Notes under the pieces: generated by a model
The model's input: only the letters and a program-made list of their open reading frames with translations
What the model was told of the DNA's origin: nothing
The model's database searches: none
NCBI GenBank assembly: GCA_950295325.1
Contig: OX485808.1
Location: 20,232,527 to 20,296,526, forward strand
DNA from: Polytrichum commune
Taxonomy: Eukaryota; Streptophyta; Polytrichopsida; Polytrichales; Polytrichaceae
DNA: 64,000 nucleotides
Reading direction: 5' to 3'
Program-made: the position numbers and the translations under genes
Shown here: piece after piece, positions 59,601 to 64,000 of the stretch
Layout of the letters: each line of letters begins with the position of its first letter
Numbering within the stretch: position 1 is the stretch's first letter

Positions 59601-61825
59601 ATACATCCTGTCAATCACCTGCATTCGTTAGGAGTCTCTGTTAGGTGCATCGTCTCCTCGTCTCCGCGAATCTTTCTTTTCTCTCAGACTCACTACATCG
59701 TCTCCTCCTCGCCTTTCTCACATGAGCAGACTCTATCCTCAACATCAGCGTGCATTGCCTCTCGGTCTTTGTGTGCCTCCGCCTTGCTACCCTACACTGT
59801 ACAAGGAGTGGAGTGTTGCAGTGATCCATGGTCACTTTCGCACTTGCCTCCCGTTGGCCAATCCAATCACCTATCTGTGCGCAGCCTGTGGTTTCCATCT
59901 CATGCTGGCATAGGTGTGCAACATGTGCAGTTTTCATACACGCAAGTTTCCCTTCGTTCTTTGTCGCTCTGACCTGCCTATAGCATGCCGGATGCGGACC
60001 CTAAAGCATCGCCATGTTTTTTGCGCCAGGGGTCTTAGTCAAGCAACCTTCTTTTGGTGTTGAACCCTTCGCACGCCCCGTCGCCTTTGTCTGGGGGCTC
60101 GACTATCACTTGTGCGTCAGAGTGCACCAGTTTGTCTGCCTGTGCCACACAACCCCACACTGTGCACCCTGATGTGTTTGACCTGTGTTGGGTCGGTGTG
60201 CAAACCCAACATGTTGATGCTGCCAAGATCCCCCGCCAATGTTGTTGTTTTGAGCTACCTTTAACACGCAGGATGTGGCTGTGCCATTTTCCGTCATCAG
60301 TTTTTTCAATTTTGGTCTGCTTTCAGTTTGTTGGTGATTGTTTAGGCAACATTTGATACATATGTCCATGTTAAAACTAAACCCTGCTCAAGTTGCCTCC
60401 TGTGAGTACGGTCTTGTTGTATCCGGTATGTGGCTATTTTGTGAAGACTCTTAGTCAGATCTGTTTTGAGTGGTGTATTGGCCCAGCATGTTTGCCTATT
60501 TCCCCTAGAATCAAATGTGTGGACTATGGTGATGGGCTATTACACCACGGAGAGATCATCTGTTACAGTTTTCCTGTCATCGTTCACTTCAAAATGACCA
60601 TATCGTCATATTTTTCAGTCTTGGTCTGCGGCAAGTTTGTTGGTGAGTGTTTAGGCAGCATTTGATACATATGTCCATATTAATCTTCCTTGCTCAAGTT
60701 GCCTCCTGTGAGTATTCTCTTGTTGTTTCCGGTATGTGGGCATTGTTTGATCACTCCCAGACAGATATGTTTTGAGTGGTGTATGGCAAAGTGTGTTACG
60801 ACTATTTCCTCTATCCTCAAATGTATGTCATATGGGGATTGGCTATTACATCACGCAGAGTTCCCTCTGTAACAGTTTTCCTGTCATCGTGCATTTTGAA
60901 ATGACCATATCAATGGTCCCCTCCTGGATGAGGGAACCACTGCGCAATTGTGCCGTCGACTCGCTGTAGTGTCGAAGTGGTCGTATTCGGGTGAGATGGC
61001 AATGGAAAAGTAGTCCGGTGCTAACTATTTTTTGGCATGCTTGTGACCACAATTATTTCTTAATCCGGGGTGACATTGTTTAGATGCGTGGTTGAGAGAT
61101 AAACTTATGTGCTGGTATTCTCTATTAAAGACACTATGCTTAGAACAGTATTTTGCCTTTGGCACCACTGCAGCGTCTTGAACGTGCACACAGGAATGTT
61201 GAAAACAAACCAGAAGAGGCTGTAAGTAATCCGATTTATGTAGCGATACTTTGCTCACCAATAGTTAGCAATGTCGATGTGGATCCCGTATGGCCATGTC
61301 CTGTGACATGTAGTTGTATGCTCCTTGGAACTACACACTCCCTGGGATTTGTCTTCCTTCCAATTCGTGGTCATTGCTTATGCCGTGTTCAAGTTGGACA
61401 ACGGCAATAGTGTATTGTGTTTGATGCCGGTTTAAGGGTACACGCTGTGTCGTATATTTCTCCATGCTTGAGTATTCCGTGTTGCTGGATGTTAGATTCT
61501 TCTCTTTTGATTCTCTATGTGACACCCTTTTTAGGACTCTTCACAAAATTTCTCAACTTTTTCTAGCTTGCAGGCGGTGTACTTTTGCAGATCAGAGATC
61601 ACTCTCCCATTGGTTCATGATTATGGAGTAGCAGGCCTCTTACATACACATTTCACATCAGCTTATCCAAGATCAGCAGGTTCTTTTCACTTTTCCATCA
61701 TAAACCCATTTCCAGCCTCCATTCAACCTTGATCCGTATATTGATGGTCTGTAGTGTGTAGTGGTCTCAAATCAACCTCCATTTTTTATTAGGTTTCTCT
61801 ATGGCAGAATTCAGTGATCGAGGCC
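56636..61825. promoter_or_regulatory. Divergent intergenic interval of the CACTA element, copy 2
   Basis: Same CpG-rich non-coding interval as in copy 1, between the divergent transposase and accessory genes. Confidence 0.45.
60302..60912. repeat. ~309-bp tandem duplication inside the CACTA element, copy 2
   Basis: Two diverged units as at 38734-39344, in the same position relative to the accessory gene. Confidence 0.75.
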
Positions 61826-64000
61826 ATGCCAGTTGCAATGCAAGATATGGCCAGGTATTGATGAAGTTGGTTGCAATGCCTCCGTGATAGTGCACAGATT
61901 CCACTCTGTAACTTTGGGCAGACACAATCTACGACCACAATTACGTGATCGCCCAACACTCAGAAGTCCTTCGCATAGTAGGGCCCCGATATTTTTCCCA
62001 GTTCTATATTGGACAATTATATGAATACTATGGCCGACCAATACAGTCAGGGGACCCTCACGGAATATGACGTCGTGAGGAGCACCCAGTTTGTGGACGA
62101 CTTGTCCCGACCGGTATGTGTTTCTCGCACTCTGCATCCTCAGTTGGCCAACACTAATGCATGGCCTTGTGGCAACATGGAAAACGTGCCTGTAAGTAAT
62201 TCTGATTTATGCACATTCACATTGAATTGCACTCTTTTGCAACGTCGTTGAAGTAGTTAGCTGTCATTTCCACCACAAATAGGTCTTGCATTGACACTCA
62301 TGTGTTCCCCCTTTGTATATACAGGTATTTAGAGGTGCATCAGCGCAACCACAGAGGATCGACCAATCACAGGTCCGACCCCTCCCCTCCTCACCAGTGC
62401 AGTCGCCCTGAGATCATACCGATGTCTCTTTATTGTCCTTCTCCCGTGCATTATGAATTGGATGTAATGCAGTTCTCTCCTGGCATTGCCAATGTAACAT
62501 ATTGGATGCCCTGCATATAGTTGTCTAGGTTCCGTGCTCATGGTTGGTATGCCCCAGACGAAGATAAACTTGCCTACTCACAAATCATTGTATGCAGATA
62601 TTCAGCATGCCTTATTCAGCGCCCTATCACCAACAACAGAACACAATTCCGTGGCAATCTGTCCAGCCGGTTTATGGAAGTATGGGTGGTCTACCCCAAT
62701 CCATGTACAATCCGTATATTGGTACACCAGTTACTCCATCCAATGCATACAACAATCACGTGTCATATCCTGCACAGCCACGAGACACGCAGTTCGATGG
62801 GACTACCTCTGGCCGCGCATTGTTGCCGCAGCAGAATCGGCCACAAGGTGCACCATTTGGCTCCCCACCCAGTCATGCGGCAGCCGCAGAATACTACACA
62901 TCAGGACAGGTGCAAAATCCACCACATGAAAGTACGCAACCTCGCACACGGACACAGTGTATGCCTGTGGAAGCTGCGGAGGGCCAGACAGTTGCTGGAC
63001 TCCTAACTGGAATGGGACAAGGCAGTTGTGGGCAACAAAGAGAAACCCATACAACCAGAGATACGAGTGGGGGTCGTGTGGAGTCTAGCAAGGTTTTGGG
63101 AGCAGAGAGTGCACGGCCAGCGCCATCAACATTGGGGCGGCAATCTGTTCACACAGTTGCCAGTGCCCATACATCATCGGAAGGAGGTACCTTGCGCGAC
63201 CGGCGTCACTCCCTGAAGGAGCCATCTTTGGTGATAAATACAAACAATAGCCCCACATTGTTAAGTCCAACATCCAGTAAGTCATCCCCACCCTCCACGT
63301 TGTCACAGAGAAAGCAACTTAGAGTAGAAGAGAAGTCATATCTAAAAGAAGTGAAAAGATCCATTGCAGAAGGTAGAGTGCCACAAGTCCGGCTCGAACA
63401 AAACCACAATGGTGCCATAGTCAAATACAAAGCGCAATTCTTGAACGCACTCAAACTAGCTGCACTTGCAATTGTTCCATGCGCCGATATAGACATAAAG
63501 AATCCATGCACCATGCAAGAAATCATGAGAGAAGTGAAGCGACAGTTCATAATAGAGAAGCCACTCCCGGACGGCATGGTAGAGGGGTATCTCCAACGTC
63601 TATACAAGAGAAATAGATCATTGTATCATCGTCAATGGCTCCTACACGGTGATAGTAGCAGGCCTGATGATTGTTCATCAGCGGCATGGTTGCAATTGGT
63701 AGATTACTGGAAGTCATCGGAAGGGAGCAGAGAATGCGAGAGAAACAAGGCAAATGCATCAACAAAGAAAGGCACGGGAGTACGTTATCATATCCTCTCC
63801 TTGTACTATGAAAATTTGTAATGAGGATTCAGCTGTTCCTAGTTCAGGAATTGTGAGGTCCACCGTTCTTTGGTGGCTGCAAGGATTTGTCTCCCCTCAC
63901 ACCTCCTTGGGGTGTGCAATTCTTGACACCTGTCCTAACTCATCACTTTGTTTGGGTGTATGTAGGCAAAACGCCATAGTACCTCCAGAGATAGGAGATC
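61826..64000 (+). CDS. CACTA accessory protein (TnpA-like), copy 2, partial at window end
   Basis: Exons 61826-61854, 62002-62191, 62325-62372 and 62598-63779, then the start of exon 5 at 63966, match copy 1 in sequence and phase. The gene continues beyond the window, so the C-terminal two thirds are not seen here. The exon 4 end still shows the W..LV..W block near 63690. Confidence 0.7.

Larger units (their letters stand above)
47237..64000. mobile_element. Large CACTA element, copy 2, inserted in a gypsy integrase fragment
   Basis: It begins CACTAGTAGAAAACATGG and repeats copy 1 at a constant offset of 21568. All coding blocks I compared are identical. The preceding CAT (47234-47236) is the likely target duplication, since the intact integrase codons there would be expected to read GCCATCATGGT. 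The element leaves the window in exon 5 of its accessory gene. The different left flank from copy 1 marks it as a separate insertion. Confidence 0.88.

Noticed and set aside
1-64000. CRISPR arrays, rRNA genes and tRNA genes
   Set aside because: No regularly spaced short repeats with unique spacers, and no recognisable rRNA or tRNA sequence. The window is eukaryotic nuclear DNA. A tRNAscan run would settle tRNAs.

Overview
The window looks like nuclear DNA of a land plant. The evidence is a spliced DCC1-type cohesion gene, a gene of a plant-type uncharacterised family (DSDWSIGW core), a plant CACTA (En/Spm) transposon with TNP2, DUF4218 and DUF4216 type regions, Ty3/gypsy and LINE remnants, and several MITE-like elements. 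I cannot name the species from sequence alone.

Positions 1-25668 are gene-poor and repeat-rich. The best host gene is a complete minus-strand DCC1 homologue (4234-7141, four exons, 396 aa by my splicing). Two of its introns each hold a copy of one MITE-like element. A second minus-strand gene (13588-14370) belongs to the uncharacterised plant family. It lies beside a block of diverged ~230-bp tandem repeats and below a duplicated G-box region. The rest holds MITE copies, a foldback element, microsatellites, a decayed DNA-methyltransferase-like gene (21870-22960) and a decayed LINE reverse transcriptase (24145-25640).

From 25669 a very large CACTA element begins with a CACTAGTAGAAAA end. It carries two divergent, apparently intact multi-exon genes. 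One is a minus-strand TNP2-type transposase (30326-35067, 1285 aa by my splicing). The other is a plus-strand TnpA/En-Spm-like accessory protein (40258-44544, 1125 aa by my splicing). They are separated by a CpG-rich interval. Between the 5' end and the transposase the element carries an intron-containing fragment of a host methionyl-tRNA synthetase gene, so it is a gene-capturing (Pack-type) CACTA. The 3' end is not visible. Coding similarity to a gypsy gag and then a 200-base assembly gap (46454-46653) follow.

After the gap comes a broken gypsy RNase H/integrase fragment (46654-47236). It is interrupted at 47237 by a second copy of the same CACTA element. The second copy matches the first at a constant offset of 21568 bases as far as I compared, and it runs off the window end within the accessory gene. 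The two copies have different flanks, so they are either two very recent insertions or a repeat-assembly artefact with real junctions.
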